Shown: positions 16,171 through 25,837 of the stretch, piece by piece
Numbering within the stretch: position 1 is the first letter of the stretch
Layout: each line of letters begins with the position of its first letter
From: Rheinheimera sp. MM224
Lineage (GTDB): Bacteria > Pseudomonadota > Gammaproteobacteria > Enterobacterales > Alteromonadaceae
Direction: 5' to 3'
Length of the DNA stretch: 64,000 bases
Assembly (NCBI RefSeq): GCF_947090785.1
Contig: NZ_OX352320.1
Span: 434,001-498,000 of the forward strand
Translations under genes and position numbers: made by a program
The notes under the pieces: model-generated
What the model was told of the DNA's origin: nothing
The model's input: the letters and a program-made list of their open reading frames with translations, nothing else
The model's database searches: none

Positions 16171-18546
16171 ATGAAGAAGTTGATGCAAGCCACAGAAAAC
16201 GGCCAGCGTTATGAATTGTACAGCGCCACTGCGATGCCACAGGCTGCGGGCTTTTTATGGAACAAGGTCATGATGATCCAGCAAAACTGCCGTGGTTATG
16301 CCACAGCGCAGTTTATGCAGCCAGAGCCAGCCAAATATGCCCATGCGCCGAACTTAGAAGCTAAAACTTTTATGCAGCCGGAGCAGCCGTATTACGCTCA
16401 TCATCCGGGCCGTTTTGTGTATATCAAAGATGAAAACAGCGGTGAAATCTGGTCTGTGCCTTACGAGCCGGTACGCAAAGAAGCCCAAAACTTTGTGTTT
16501 TCAGCTGGCCAGTCGGATATCCGCTGGCAGTTGACGCTGGACTCCGGTTTAACTGTGGAATGGTTGTTAACCTTAACACCGGATCAACCGCTGGAGTTAT
16601 GGCAGCTGACGGTACGCAACGATTCAAATCAGAACCGTTCTTTAAGCCTGTATCCGTATTTCCCGGTCGGTTATATGTCCTGGATGAACCAGTCTGGCCG
16701 TTATGATGCCGATTTAAAAGCTATTATCTGCTCATCAGTGACGCCTTATCAAAAGTACCCGGATTACTTTAAAAACAAATTCTTAAAAGACAAAACCTTC
16801 TTGTTGGCCGAGCGCACTCCGGATTTCTGGGAAGTGAACCAGCAACACTTCGAAGGGCAGGGCGGTTTACATGCACCTTCTGCAGTGCAGCAGCCGTTTT
16901 TAGCTTGTGGTGATTCGGATTACGAAACGCCAGCTTGTGTGATGCAATACAGAGTGTCTTTAGCAACAGGCCAAACAGAGCAGTATCGTTTTGTGTTTGG
17001 TCCTGCTTATGACAAAGCTGAAGTTGCGCAAATTCGTCAGCAAGTGTTTGGCACGCCAGAGAGCTTTGCTCAAATTCAACAGGCTTATGCGGCTTATGTA
17101 GCCCAGGCAGTGCCTTGTCTGGAAATAGACACGCCGGACCAGGAGCTGAATAACTATGTCAACCACTGGCTGGCGCGTCAGGTGTATTACCATGGCGACG
17201 TGAACCGTTTAACCACAGATCCACAAACCCGTAATTATTTGCAGGATAATATGGGCATGAGCTATCTGGCTCCTGCTGTGGCACGTCAGGCCTTTTTAAC
17301 TGCTTTATCGCAGCAGCATCTGTCGGGTGAAATGCCGGACGGTATCTTGTTGCACAAAGACGCCGAACTGAAATACATCAATCAGGTGCCTCATACCGAC
17401 CAATGTGTCTGGTTACCTGTCTGTATCAGTGCTTATCTGGCTGAAACCAATGATTACGCGCTTTTAAGCGAAAAAGTAGCCTATAAAGATTCTGCCGAGC
17501 TGCACACTGTGGCTGAGCATATCCACCGCGCTATGGGCTGGTTATGGCTGAAAAAAGACGAACGTTGCTTAAGTTATATTGAGCAGGGCGACTGGTGTGA
17601 CCCAATGAATATGGTGGGTTACAAAGGCAAAGGTGTATCGGGTTGGCTGAGCTTAGCAGCAGCTTATGCACTGAATGTTTGGGCGCAAATTTGCCGTGAT
17701 TTAAATTTTGACGAACAAGCCGCTTTGTATCAGCAACAGGCTAGTGAATTTAATGCCGCCGTAAATAAGTATTTATGGGATGGCAACTGGTATGGCCGTG
17801 GTATTACAGACGATAACGTGGTGTTTGGTATCAGCAAAGATACCGAAGGCCGTATTTATCTGAACCCACAAAGCTGGGCTTTATTGAGCGGCGCTGCCAA
17901 CAGCGAACAACAGCAGCAACTGTTAAAAGCCGTAGAGCAGCAATTGCATACGCCTTATGGCCCGCAAATGCTGGCGCCTGCTTACACAGCCATGCGTGAA
18001 GACGTAGGCCGTGTTACCCAGAAATACCCGGGTTCAGCAGAAAACGGCTCTGTGTATAACCATGCTGCGGCTTTTTATCTGTTTGCTTTGTATCAGGTGA
18101 ATCAAGCCGACAAAGCCTATCAGGTATTAAAACAAATGCTGCCGTCGGACGATCCACAGGATCAGTTACAACGGGGTCAGTTGCCGGTATTTATTCCAAA
18201 TTATTACCGTGGCGCTTACCAGACTTTACCGCGCACTGCAGGTCGCTCCAGCCAGCTGTTTAATACAGGCACAGTGCACTGGGTGTATCGTTGTTTAGTC
18301 GAAGGTTTGTTTGGCGTGAAAGGCGACCAACAAGGTTTAACTTTGGCACCTCAACTGCCAGCCAGTTGGAATAAAGCCTCAGTGTTACGCCGTTTCCGTG
18401 GCGCAGACTTCTATATCCGTTTTGAACGTGTTGCTGATGTCAAAGCGCCAACACTCTGGCTGGACGGTAAGCTGCAGGCGGAGTTGGCGGTACGCAATAT
18501 CACAGCAGGCCAAAGTTACCAGTTGCTGGTGCAATTGCCGCTTTAA
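16171..18546 (+). CDS. GH94 phosphorylase, probable cellobionic acid phosphorylase
   Basis: 791 residues, with the GH94 layout of N-terminal beta-sandwich, linker, (alpha/alpha)6 barrel and C-terminal sheet. The catalytic-acid motif is QGDWCDPMN (Asp477); phosphate-site and +1-site motifs are [18 protein letters not shown] (Arg614, Lys618) and [11 protein letters not shown]. In the characterised cellobionate phosphorylase of Saccharophagus degradans, as I remember it, the catalytic Asp and the carboxylate-binding Arg and Lys sit at 472, 609 and 613. All are five lower than here, and the length is about the same. Such enzymes convert cellobionate plus phosphate to glucose-1-phosphate plus gluconate, which explains the gluconokinase in the same operon. 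Plain cellobiose phosphorylase is the main alternative. Confidence 0.85.
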   Translation: MKKLMQATENGQRYELYSATAMPQAAGFLWNKVMMIQQNCRGYATAQFMQPEPAKYAHAPNLEAKTFMQPEQPYYAHHPGRFVYIKDENSGEIWSVPYEPVRKEAQNFVFSAGQSDIRWQLTLDSGLTVEWLLTLTPDQPLELWQLTVRNDSNQNRSLSLYPYFPVGYMSWMNQSGRYDADLKAIICSSVTPYQKYPDYFKNKFLKDKTFLLAERTPDFWEVNQQHFEGQGGLHAPSAVQQPFLACGDSDYETPACVMQYRVSLATGQTEQYRFVFGPAYDKAEVAQIRQQVFGTPESFAQIQQAYAAYVAQAVPCLEIDTPDQELNNYVNHWLARQVYYHGDVNRLTTDPQTRNYLQDNMGMSYLAPAVARQAFLTALSQQHLSGEMPDGILLHKDAELKYINQVPHTDQCVWLPVCISAYLAETNDYALLSEKVAYKDSAELHTVAEHIHRAMGWLWLKKDERCLSYIEQGDWCDPMNMVGYKGKGVSGWLSLAAAYALNVWAQICRDLNFDEQAALYQQQASEFNAAVNKYLWDGNWYGRGITDDNVVFGISKDTEGRIYLNPQSWALLSGAANSEQQQQLLKAVEQQLHTPYGPQMLAPAYTAMREDVGRVTQKYPGSAENGSVYNHAAAFYLFALYQVNQADKAYQVLKQMLPSDDPQDQLQRGQLPVFIPNYYRGAYQTLPRTAGRSSQLFNTGTVHWVYRCLVEGLFGVKGDQQGLTLAPQLPASWNKASVLRRFRGADFYIRFERVADVKAPTLWLDGKLQAELAVRNITAGQSYQLLVQLPL

Positions 18547-18596
18547 GGCTGTGGGCGAAGAGCAAAAAGGCAAAGGGCTAAATAAAAGGAATAGCT

Positions 18597-19589
18597 ATGA
18601 TCCGTATAGGTTTATTAGGTGCAGCACGCATTGCCGATCGGGCTATTATTCAGCCTGCTGCCTTGCGCTCTGATGTAGTCATTGCAGCAGTGGCTGCATC
18701 GAATCTTGAAAAAGCTCAGGCTTTTGCCCAGCAGTTTGATATAGAACTGGCTTTAGGCAGTTATGACGAGCTACTGGCCCGTGATGATATAGACCTGATT
18801 TACAACGCTTTACCACCTTCTTTGCATGCAGAGTGGTCCATCAAAGCTCTGCTGCTTGGCAAACACGTCTTGTGTGAAAAGCCTTTTGCAATGGATGTGG
18901 AAGAAGCCAAAGCTATGGTGGCGGCGGCTGATGCCAGTGGCCGTTTACTGATTGAAGGCTATCACTACCGCTTTCATCCGGTGTTTGCGGAAGTAGAGCG
19001 GTTAGTCGCCAGCGGCGAGCTCGGCACTATTCACACAGTGCGCAGCAATTTTTCGGTGCGTATTGCCGAAACACCAGGTTCTTTGCGTCATAACGTACCT
19101 TTAGGTGGTGGCGCTTTAATGGATTTAGGCTGCTACCCACTGCACTGGTTACGCACTTTATATGGCAGCACACCAGAGATTTTATGGGCCGACGCCATTT
19201 GCCCTAAACCTCAACTCGACAGCAGCTTCGAGCTTCGTATGCAGTTCCCAAACGGCCCGCTTTGTTATGTCGGCTGCTCGATGAGCGAACATTTAAACCG
19301 CCAACACGACGCTTATTTGTGCCTCGAAGGCGACAAAGCCCAACTGGAAGTCTTTAACCTGGTTGCCCCACATCAGGGCCACCACTTACGACTCACCAAA
19401 TACGGCGAAGCCCACGACTATCAAATGAACGGCGACTCCACCTACGACCACCAACTAGCTCACGTAGTCGCCTGCATCAAAGGCGAAACCAAACCGCTGA
19501 CAGGTGGCCGTGATGCCATAGAGCAGATGCAACTGATTGATGATGCGTATAAAACTGCGGGCTTATTGCCGCGGGGGCTTTGTAGGTAG
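18597..19589 (+). CDS. Gfo/Idh/MocA-family oxidoreductase
   Basis: A 330-residue NAD(P)-dependent dehydrogenase. The Rossmann fold starts at once (IRIGLLGAARIADRA). It carries the family EKP motif (VLCEKPFAMDVEEAK, about residue 94) and EGYHYRFHP, followed by the C-terminal alpha/beta domain (GGGALMDLGCYPLHWLR). ATG start behind AAAGGAATAGCT. Last gene of the operon. The substrate is not evident; oxidation or reduction of a glucoside, glucose-1-phosphate breakdown product or the aldonate itself would fit. The family is certain, the role is not. Confidence 0.88.
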   Translation: MIRIGLLGAARIADRAIIQPAALRSDVVIAAVAASNLEKAQAFAQQFDIELALGSYDELLARDDIDLIYNALPPSLHAEWSIKALLLGKHVLCEKPFAMDVEEAKAMVAAADASGRLLIEGYHYRFHPVFAEVERLVASGELGTIHTVRSNFSVRIAETPGSLRHNVPLGGGALMDLGCYPLHWLRTLYGSTPEILWADAICPKPQLDSSFELRMQFPNGPLCYVGCSMSEHLNRQHDAYLCLEGDKAQLEVFNLVAPHQGHHLRLTKYGEAHDYQMNGDSTYDHQLAHVVACIKGETKPLTGGRDAIEQMQLIDDAYKTAGLLPRGLCR

Positions 19590-19615
19590 TTTTGGGATTT
19601 ACTGCTGAATTTGGA

Positions 19616-19640
19616 AGCCGCTTTTTATAGCGGCTTTTTA
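19616..19640 (+). terminator. Rho-independent terminator of the sugar-acid operon
   Basis: AGCCGC, loop TTTTTATA, GCGGCT followed by TTTTTA, 27 nt after the oxidoreductase stop. Confidence 0.8.
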
Positions 19641-19697
19641 TTCGCCGCCATCCATGGCGCTCACCCTAAAGGGCCATCGTCGCTGCGCTCCAATGTT

Positions 19698-19720
19698 AAA
19701 AAACATTCCAGATGTTTTTT
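19698..19720. terminator. Bidirectional terminator-like hairpin
   Basis: AAAAAACAT, loop TCCAG, ATGTTTTTT. The A-run and T-run allow termination in both directions, for the operon on the left and for the hipBA remnant on the right. Confidence 0.6.
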
Positions 19721-19756
19721 TATTTTAGAGTCGAAGCATAAAAGTGTTGTGACGTT

Positions 19757-19961
19757 CTAATTGAGTAGAAAGCAGTCCCTCAATAGCTCTCTTTCTTCTT
19801 TGCGGATACCAGCTTGTTGGGCAAGGCTTTCCCACTTTGAGACGGCCTTTAACAATCTTTGGTGGATAGCCTGGACTTCCTCTAATTTCTGAGGAACGTA
19901 AAGTACCGACCAATATAGGATCAATTGACTCAGTCCAATCAGCGTAAACGCAGATATCCAT
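19757..19961 (-). pseudogene. hipA remnant with internal deletion
   Basis: Directly behind the HipB-like gene, the minus-strand frame begins MDICVYADWTESIDPILVGTL, the typical N-terminus of a HipA Ser/Thr kinase toxin. After about 25 residues the similarity stops. The adjacent frame then reads EVQAIHQRLLKAVSKWESLAQQAGI to a stop at 19757, which looks like the C-terminal helices of HipA. The roughly 370 residues in between, including the whole kinase fold, are missing. The toxin is therefore dead. The join near 19895 is out of frame. Confidence 0.65.
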
Positions 19962-19973
19962 AATCTGGCGCTC

Positions 19974-20288
19974 TTATTTTTTATTGAGCAATTGGATGTC
20001 TTGTAGCTTTCTTCCCAGCTCGTCATCAAATGCAACTTTAGTTAGGTCGTCCACCAGGCCGAGGCAGGCTAATACGTTGACGTAGTGGCCAAGCGAAACG
20101 GAAGGATCACCCTTTAATATTTTTCTTAGCGTCGGTTTAGATAAGCCTGTTCTGCTGTGCATCATCTCTTGGGTAATGCCGCGCCGCTTCATCGCCAGCG
20201 TTAAGTTTTCACCCAAGATGCTTAACACCTTTTTGTGTTTTGGAAAAACGACAGCGGTGCGCTTTGTTTTTGATTCGATAGTATTCAT
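19974..20288 (-). CDS. HipB-like XRE-family antitoxin/regulator
   Basis: 104 residues. A helix-turn-helix of the Cro/XRE type covers about residues 25-80 (LGENLTLAMKRRGITQEMM, TGLSKPTLRKILKGDPSVSLG). The gene is followed after 12 nt by a hipA N-terminus, the standard hipBA layout. Repeated GAAACTATAGTTTC-type palindromes in its upstream region are likely operators for self-repression. The antitoxin remains intact although its toxin is deleted. Confidence 0.8.
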   Translation of the reverse strand: MNTIESKTKRTAVVFPKHKKVLSILGENLTLAMKRRGITQEMMHSRTGLSKPTLRKILKGDPSVSLGHYVNVLACLGLVDDLTKVAFDDELGRKLQDIQLLNKK

Positions 20289-20291
20289 AGT

Positions 20292-20433
20292 GAAACTATA
20301 TTTTCTCTAATCAGGAATTAATGAAATTATAGTTTCATTTTTGACTTTAAGCAAAGTGGCAAATCGATGTCCTTAACTGAATTGATGTGAAACTAAAATT
20401 ACCTTTTGTGCTTTGTTGTGAAACTATAGTTTC
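20292..20433. promoter_or_regulatory. Cluster of GAAACTATAGTTTC-type operators upstream of the hipB-like gene
   Basis: A perfect 14-bp palindrome GAAACTATAGTTTC lies at 20420-20433. A near-perfect one, ATGAAATTATAGTTTCAT, is at 20321-20338. Half sites are GAAACTAT at 20292-20299 and GTGAAACTA near 20387. Several spaced sites ahead of the first gene are what autoregulated hipBA operons show. Confidence 0.6.
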
Positions 20434-20857
20434 CTTTCGTCCGATTTTAAGCTGTAAATTATCAAATTGCTAAAAACTCGGAGTAGTGCGAGTCTTGACT
20501 CGTGAGCAGTTGATGTTGATTTGAGTGAAATATCAATTTCATGTGTCGGATTTATTATGATTTTTTCGACATGAAAGGGAAAGCTGGACAGTTTTTATTG
20601 AATCACCACCGGTTCTTCACGCGCATATTCATTGCTTTGGCTTTACTCATCTGGGCTTATTGTGAGCTCTGGACACCCATCTTAGCGAGATGGGATATAT
20701 TTGTTTTTTTCAAATCCCACAGCATCACTTAAAGCCGTGTAGTTCTTCAAATGGCAACGTTAAGCTAATAATAAAGCTAGATTTTATAGCCTGAACCATC
20801 AAAGATTGATATCTTAAATGGGTAAATATGGACTAAAAGTCAACACAGAAGGCGCTA
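20434..20857. other. AT-rich gap between hipB-like operators and hsdR
   Basis: About 420 bp without a convincing gene. A 63-codon plus-strand frame (20541-20732) has no ribosome binding site or recognisable sequence. The stretch probably holds the promoter of the restriction operon. Confidence 0.4.
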
Positions 20858-20860
20858 TTG

Positions 20861-23800
20861 ATGGGAAGCAATTTTAGTAACTTCGATTTCCTCAAACATC
20901 ACGACGAATTGCTGCTGCGCTTAGCGCAAACAGCCGAGTTATGTTTTGTTCCAGACCCGAATACCACCCTGGTCAAAATGCGTCAGTTAGGTGAGGAATT
21001 AGCGAAGAATATTGCGGCTCGTGTAGGTGTTGTATTTGGCAAAGACATTAAGCAAATCGATTTACTACGTGATCTAGATTATGCCCTAAAGCTTGACCCT
21101 CGTATCAAAGATGCTTTTCATACCGTGCGTAAATTAGGTAACGATGCCAACCACGACATCACGTCGAGCAACCATCGAGACGCTCTGCAGTCGCTGCAAA
21201 TTGGTCATGCTTTGAGTGTTTGGTATCACCAACTTTATGGTGGAGAAACTGCAAAAGGGTTCAAGCCAGCGCCCTTTATTAAACCAAAAGATCCTTCCGA
21301 TGAAGTTCGAATTCTTGAAGAGAGAATGATCGAGCTTGAGCGTCAGCAGCAAGTAGCTTGTGAGCGCCTTGCAGCAGCCGAAGCACTAAAACAGCTAGAA
21401 CGACAAAAAGCTGAAGCAGAGCTCAAACGTGCAGAACAAATGGCGGCTGACAGTAAAGTTTGGGAGGAGATGGCAACAGAGCAAGAAGCTAAACTCAATG
21501 AATACAGAGCTAAAATGGCCGCGGCCAATCTTCAGTTGTTTGCCACGTTCAAAGCCAAAGATCAAAAAGCCCAGCAGCAAGAAATTAAGCGGGTCGAGAA
21601 ACTACCTTTCCATTTAGATGAAGCTGAAACCCGCATCATTATTGATAAGCAGCTGAATGAAGCTGGTTGGAAAGCCGATACCGTCAACTTAAAGTTCTCA
21701 AAAGGGGCGCGCCCCGTTGCGAATGAAAACAGAGCAATCGCCGAATGGCCCACAGCCTCTGGCCCTGCCGATTATGTGTTGTTTATGGGGTTTACCCCGG
21801 TTGCGGTGGTGGAAGCCAAAAAAAGCGCCAAAAACGTCTATGGTTCTATCGATCAAGCGAAACGTTATGCCAAAGGCTTGGAAACCAAAAATGCATTCAC
21901 TATAGAAACCAGTTGGGGCGACTTCAAAGTCCCACTGACGTTTGCAACAAATGGTCGTCCATACCTGAAGCAACTCGAACAAGAGAGTGGTATCTGGTTC
22001 TTAGATATTCGCGACAATGCCAATCGTCGTAAAGCCCTCAAAGGCTGGTATTCACCTGCTGAAATTAAACTGTTTTTGAAGCAAACTCCTGAGCAAGCAG
22101 AACAAAAGCTTGATGCCATGGCCTTTAATTACGACTTAAAGCTACGAGACTACCAAGTCAACGCCATTAAGGCGGTCGAGCAAAGTATTAAAGACGGCAA
22201 AGATCGTGCGCTGGTTGCGATGGCCACAGGGACCGGTAAAACTAAAACCTGTATTGCCTTGGTGTATCGTCTGCTTAAATCGGAGCGGTTTCGCCGCATT
22301 TTGTTTTTGGTTGACCGCTCTGCGCTGGGTGAACAAGCAACCAATGATTTTAAAGAAGTGCGCTTAGAGCACCTACAAACCTTCGCCGACACTTTTGATT
22401 TGATGGGCCTAAAAGACATCAAACCAGACGATAGCACCAAAGTGCATGTTGCCACTGTGCAAGGTTTGGTGCAGCGCATTTTATACACCTCAGATAACGA
22501 CACTAAACCTGGTGTTGGCCAATACGACTGTATTGTGGTTGATGAATGTCACCGCGGTTATTTACTCGACCGAGAGCTCAGTGATACAGAAATTGTATTC
22601 CGCGACCAAAAAGACTACCAGTCCAAATACCGCTCGGTGATTGATTATTTTGATGCCTTTAAAATTGGTTTAACGGCAACGCCAGCACTGCATACAGTCG
22701 ATATCTTTGGTGAGCCGGTGTTTAGTTACAGCTATACCGAAGCTGTGGTTGATGGACACTTAAATGACCATTTACCACCAGTACGAATTCACACCAAGCT
22801 TGCCGAGCAGGGCATTCACTACGAAGTGAACGAAGAAGTGAAGGTGTACGATGTCGTAAATAACGATATCAAAATTTATAACACGCCAGATGAGCTCGAT
22901 TTTGATGTGGCGGAATTTAACCGCAAGGTTATGGCGCCAAACTTTACCAAAGTGGTGACCAAATGGCTGATTGAAAGCGATGCAATCAATCCATACTCCG
23001 ATGCCAAAACATTGGTGTTTTGCGTCACCGATAAGCACGCCGATGAAGTGGTTGAAGCTTTTAAGCAAGCTTGTGAGGACTACCTCGGTGAAGTAGACGA
23101 TGACGCCATTCAGAAAATTACCGGCGCATCCGACAAACCGCTTGAGAAAATTCGTCTCTATAAAAATGACCGTTTACCCAATATTGCTGTAACTGTCGAT
23201 TTGCTGACCACCGGCATCGACGTGCCAAAAATTTGTAATCTGGTGTTTTTACGCCGCGTAAACAGTCGGATTTTATTCGAGCAAATGTTAGGCCGCGCCA
23301 CGCGTTTGTGCCCGGAAATTGGCAAAGGCCCGTTTCGAATTTACGATGCTGTCGATATTTACAAACAACTGGAAAACGTCAACACCATGAAGCCGGTGGT
23401 GACCAATGTAAATATCGATTTCGCTGCACTCGAACATGAAATGGCAAACAGCCACAGCGAAGATTTACAAGCGCTGGCCAAAAACCAATTTATTGCCAAG
23501 TTACAAGTCAAACGGCGCCATTTAAGCCCTGAGCAACACAGCAAATTTGAAACCATTGCCGGGCAACCGCCGGAGCAATTCATCAAAGAATTAAAAGCCA
23601 TGCCACCAGCGCAAGTTGCTGAGTGGTTTACCAAGCATCCAGGTCTAGGTGAGTTGTTAGACGAGCGTATCAAAGGCGGTAGTGGCGGCAATCCGCTCTA
23701 TATTTCTGACCATGAAGATGAAGTAACCAACATCACCACCGGTTACGGCGAAGGTCAAAAACCTGAAGATTACTTGCGCGCTTTTAATGATTTTATTAAT

Positions 23801-24277
23801 GCCAATAGCAACCGCTTGCTCGCAATTCAAACAGTGGTGCAAGCCCCTTGGCAATTAACTCGGCAAAACCTCAAAGAACTGGCGGTATTGCTTGAACAAA
23901 ATAAATTTAGAGAACAAGATCTGCAGGTTGCTTGGCATGAAGTAAAAAAAGAAGATATTGCCGCCCGCATTATTGGCTTTATACGCCAAGCCGCGATCGG
24001 TGAGGCGTTAATTCCATTCGAACAACGAGTGGATGCAGCGCTGCAGCATATTCTGGCAAGCCAAACGTGGAAAACACCACAAATTGAATGGCTGAACACT
24101 ATTGCCAAACAAATGAAAGCCACAACCATTGTGGATGAAGCTGCTTTAGACCAAGGCCTGTTTCAACATATAGGCGGCACTAAACGCGCCAACAAGCTCT
24201 TTGAACAACCGGTGACGAATGTGCTGCAGATGTTCAACAAAGCCCTTTGGCAAAGTGATATTAGTAAATCCGCATAA
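20861..24277 (+). CDS. hsdR: Type I restriction enzyme, R (nuclease/translocase) subunit
   Basis: 1138 residues; the ATG at 20861 is preferred to the overlapping TTG at 20858. Layout: N-terminal DUF4145-like helical domain (KLGNDANHD near residue 100); a charged coiled coil (about 145-240); a PD-(D/E)XK nuclease (GPADYVLF ... PVAVVEAKKSAK, near 320); then an SF2 translocase with ATGTGKTKT (about 455), DECHRGY, GLTATPA, LVFCVTDKHADE and the arginine-finger motif QMLGRATRL. It cuts unmodified DNA far from the recognition site after ATP-driven translocation. It is the first gene of the operon. A 51-nt gap with a hairpin separates it from hsdM, so its level may be set separately from methylase and specificity subunits. 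Confidence 0.95.
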   Translation: MGSNFSNFDFLKHHDELLLRLAQTAELCFVPDPNTTLVKMRQLGEELAKNIAARVGVVFGKDIKQIDLLRDLDYALKLDPRIKDAFHTVRKLGNDANHDITSSNHRDALQSLQIGHALSVWYHQLYGGETAKGFKPAPFIKPKDPSDEVRILEERMIELERQQQVACERLAAAEALKQLERQKAEAELKRAEQMAADSKVWEEMATEQEAKLNEYRAKMAAANLQLFATFKAKDQKAQQQEIKRVEKLPFHLDEAETRIIIDKQLNEAGWKADTVNLKFSKGARPVANENRAIAEWPTASGPADYVLFMGFTPVAVVEAKKSAKNVYGSIDQAKRYAKGLETKNAFTIETSWGDFKVPLTFATNGRPYLKQLEQESGIWFLDIRDNANRRKALKGWYSPAEIKLFLKQTPEQAEQKLDAMAFNYDLKLRDYQVNAIKAVEQSIKDGKDRALVAMATGTGKTKTCIALVYRLLKSERFRRILFLVDRSALGEQATNDFKEVRLEHLQTFADTFDLMGLKDIKPDDSTKVHVATVQGLVQRILYTSDNDTKPGVGQYDCIVVDECHRGYLLDRELSDTEIVFRDQKDYQSKYRSVIDYFDAFKIGLTATPALHTVDIFGEPVFSYSYTEAVVDGHLNDHLPPVRIHTKLAEQGIHYEVNEEVKVYDVVNNDIKIYNTPDELDFDVAEFNRKVMAPNFTKVVTKWLIESDAINPYSDAKTLVFCVTDKHADEVVEAFKQACEDYLGEVDDDAIQKITGASDKPLEKIRLYKNDRLPNIAVTVDLLTTGIDVPKICNLVFLRRVNSRILFEQMLGRATRLCPEIGKGPFRIYDAVDIYKQLENVNTMKPVVTNVNIDFAALEHEMANSHSEDLQALAKNQFIAKLQVKRRHLSPEQHSKFETIAGQPPEQFIKELKAMPPAQVAEWFTKHPGLGELLDERIKGGSGGNPLYISDHEDEVTNITTGYGEGQKPEDYLRAFNDFINANSNRLLAIQTVVQAPWQLTRQNLKELAVLLEQNKFREQDLQVAWHEVKKEDIAARIIGFIRQAAIGEALIPFEQRVDAALQHILASQTWKTPQIEWLNTIAKQMKATTIVDEAALDQGLFQHIGGTKRANKLFEQPVTNVLQMFNKALWQSDISKSA

Positions 24278-24279
24278 TT

Positions 24280-24301
24280 AAAGGGGCGTTCGCCCTTTAT
24301 T
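24280..24301 (+). promoter_or_regulatory. Intercistronic hairpin between hsdR and hsdM
   Basis: AAAGGG ... CCCTTT with GCGTTCG between, then ATTTAGTT. The weak T-run suggests an RNA-processing or partial-termination site inside the operon rather than an operon end. Confidence 0.4.
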
Positions 24302-24328
24302 TAGTTAGCAACAATATTAGGTAAACAC

Positions 24329-25837
24329 ATGAGTACTCAAGATCTGGTCGCCAAGCTTTGGAACCTTTGTAACTTATTACGTGATGATGGCGTCACCTAC
24401 CATGAATACATCAATGAATTAACCTATTTAGTCTTTTTAAAAATGGTGCAAGAAACCGGCCGTGAAGACAATATCCCTGAAGGGTACCGCTGGGCCGATT
24501 TAGAGCATTATGATGCCGCAACCCGCCTCGAAGAGTACAAAAAGTTACTGATCCACTTAGGCTCGCATGGCTCCAAAATTACCAACGCTATTTATGCCAA
24601 TGCCAGCACCGTCATTCGTAAACCTGCCACCTTAAGTAAACTGGTCAGTGAAATTGATAAACTCGATTGGTACAGCGCCAAAACCGAAGGTTTAGGCGAC
24701 ATGTACGAAGGCCTGTTAGAGATTAACGCCGGTGAGAAAAAATCAGGCGCAGGCCAATACTTCACGCCGCGGGTGTTAATTAATGGCATGGTTGAATTAA
24801 TGAAGCCAAGCTTAGATGACGTGATTGTTGATCCAACAGCTGGTACCGGCGGCTTTTTAATTGCCGCTCACCACTATATCACCGAGCATAATGACGTCCG
24901 TTCACTGAATGAAACCGCCTACGACAAATACCAGCACAAAACCTTTTTTGGTATGGAGTTAGTGCCAGATACACGCCGCCTGGCCATGATGAACCTGATG
25001 CTGCACGACCTGGCGGTTGATGATGAAAACTCGGGTATTTTATACGGGGACACCTTATCCAACGAAGGTAAAGCCTTACCGCCAGCAAGCCTGATATTAG
25101 CTAACCCGCCATTTGGCACCAAGCAAGGTGGTGGTGTGCCCACGCGTGATGACTTAATCACCTACACCAGTAATAAGCAGCTGGCCTTTTTACATTTAAT
25201 GTATTTGCGCATGTTAAAGCCTGGCGGCCGCGCCGCTGTGGTGTTGCCCGACAATGTGTTGTTCGAAGGCTCTACCGGCCAAACCATTCGCCGGGACTTA
25301 ATGGAAAAATGCAACCTGCACACTATTTTGCGCTTACCTACCGGTATTTTTTATGCCGCTGGCGTAAAAACCAATGTGTTGTTTTTCTCTAAGCCCAAGG
25401 ATCCAAAACAAGACAAAGGTCAAACCAAAAATGTCTGGGTGTATGACTTACGCTCTAACATGCCACAATTTGGTAAACGTACCGTTTTAACTAAGGCGCA
25501 CTTTGACGAGTTTTATCAAGCAGTAGGTAGTGATTTAACCACAGTAGATGAAGCATCCCGCCATGCTTTTATCCAGAATCACAAAAATGGCAGTGACATT
25601 GGCAACGTCGATACTTGCCGCCTGCGCTGCTTTAGCCGTGAAGACATTGCCAAAAAAGACGATTCACTCGATTTAGCCTGGATCCGCGACGATAGCGCCG
25701 AAGATAGTGCCAACTTACCAGAGCCTGATGTGTTAATTGGTAAAGCTCTGGAGGAAATGGTGGGGGCTATGCTGGAGCTGAAAGCGATTTTAGTTGAGCT
25801 GGGTGCTGCCGAAGAAACTGACGAGGTGGTGCTGTGA
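24329..25837 (+). CDS. hsdM: Type I DNA methyltransferase, M subunit
   Basis: 502 residues. The N-terminal HsdM helical domain (STQDLVAKLWNLCNLLRDDGVTYHEY) precedes an N6-adenine methylase with AdoMet motif DPTAGTGGF (about 168-176) and catalytic NPPF (about 260-263, in ANPPFGTK). It forms the M2S core with HsdS and protects host DNA. The start follows AGGTAAACAC. The stop overlaps the hsdS start by 4 nt. Confidence 0.95.
   Translation: MSTQDLVAKLWNLCNLLRDDGVTYHEYINELTYLVFLKMVQETGREDNIPEGYRWADLEHYDAATRLEEYKKLLIHLGSHGSKITNAIYANASTVIRKPATLSKLVSEIDKLDWYSAKTEGLGDMYEGLLEINAGEKKSGAGQYFTPRVLINGMVELMKPSLDDVIVDPTAGTGGFLIAAHHYITEHNDVRSLNETAYDKYQHKTFFGMELVPDTRRLAMMNLMLHDLAVDDENSGILYGDTLSNEGKALPPASLILANPPFGTKQGGGVPTRDDLITYTSNKQLAFLHLMYLRMLKPGGRAAVVLPDNVLFEGSTGQTIRRDLMEKCNLHTILRLPTGIFYAAGVKTNVLFFSKPKDPKQDKGQTKNVWVYDLRSNMPQFGKRTVLTKAHFDEFYQAVGSDLTTVDEASRHAFIQNHKNGSDIGNVDTCRLRCFSREDIAKKDDSLDLAWIRDDSAEDSANLPEPDVLIGKALEEMVGAMLELKAILVELGAAEETDEVVL

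Noticed and set aside
18398..18673. Frame bridging the GH94 and oxidoreductase genes
   Set aside because: Overlaps both well-supported genes in another phase and has no support of its own.
20541..20732. 63-codon plus-strand frame before hsdR
   Set aside because: No ribosome binding site, no recognisable domain, odd composition; most likely chance.
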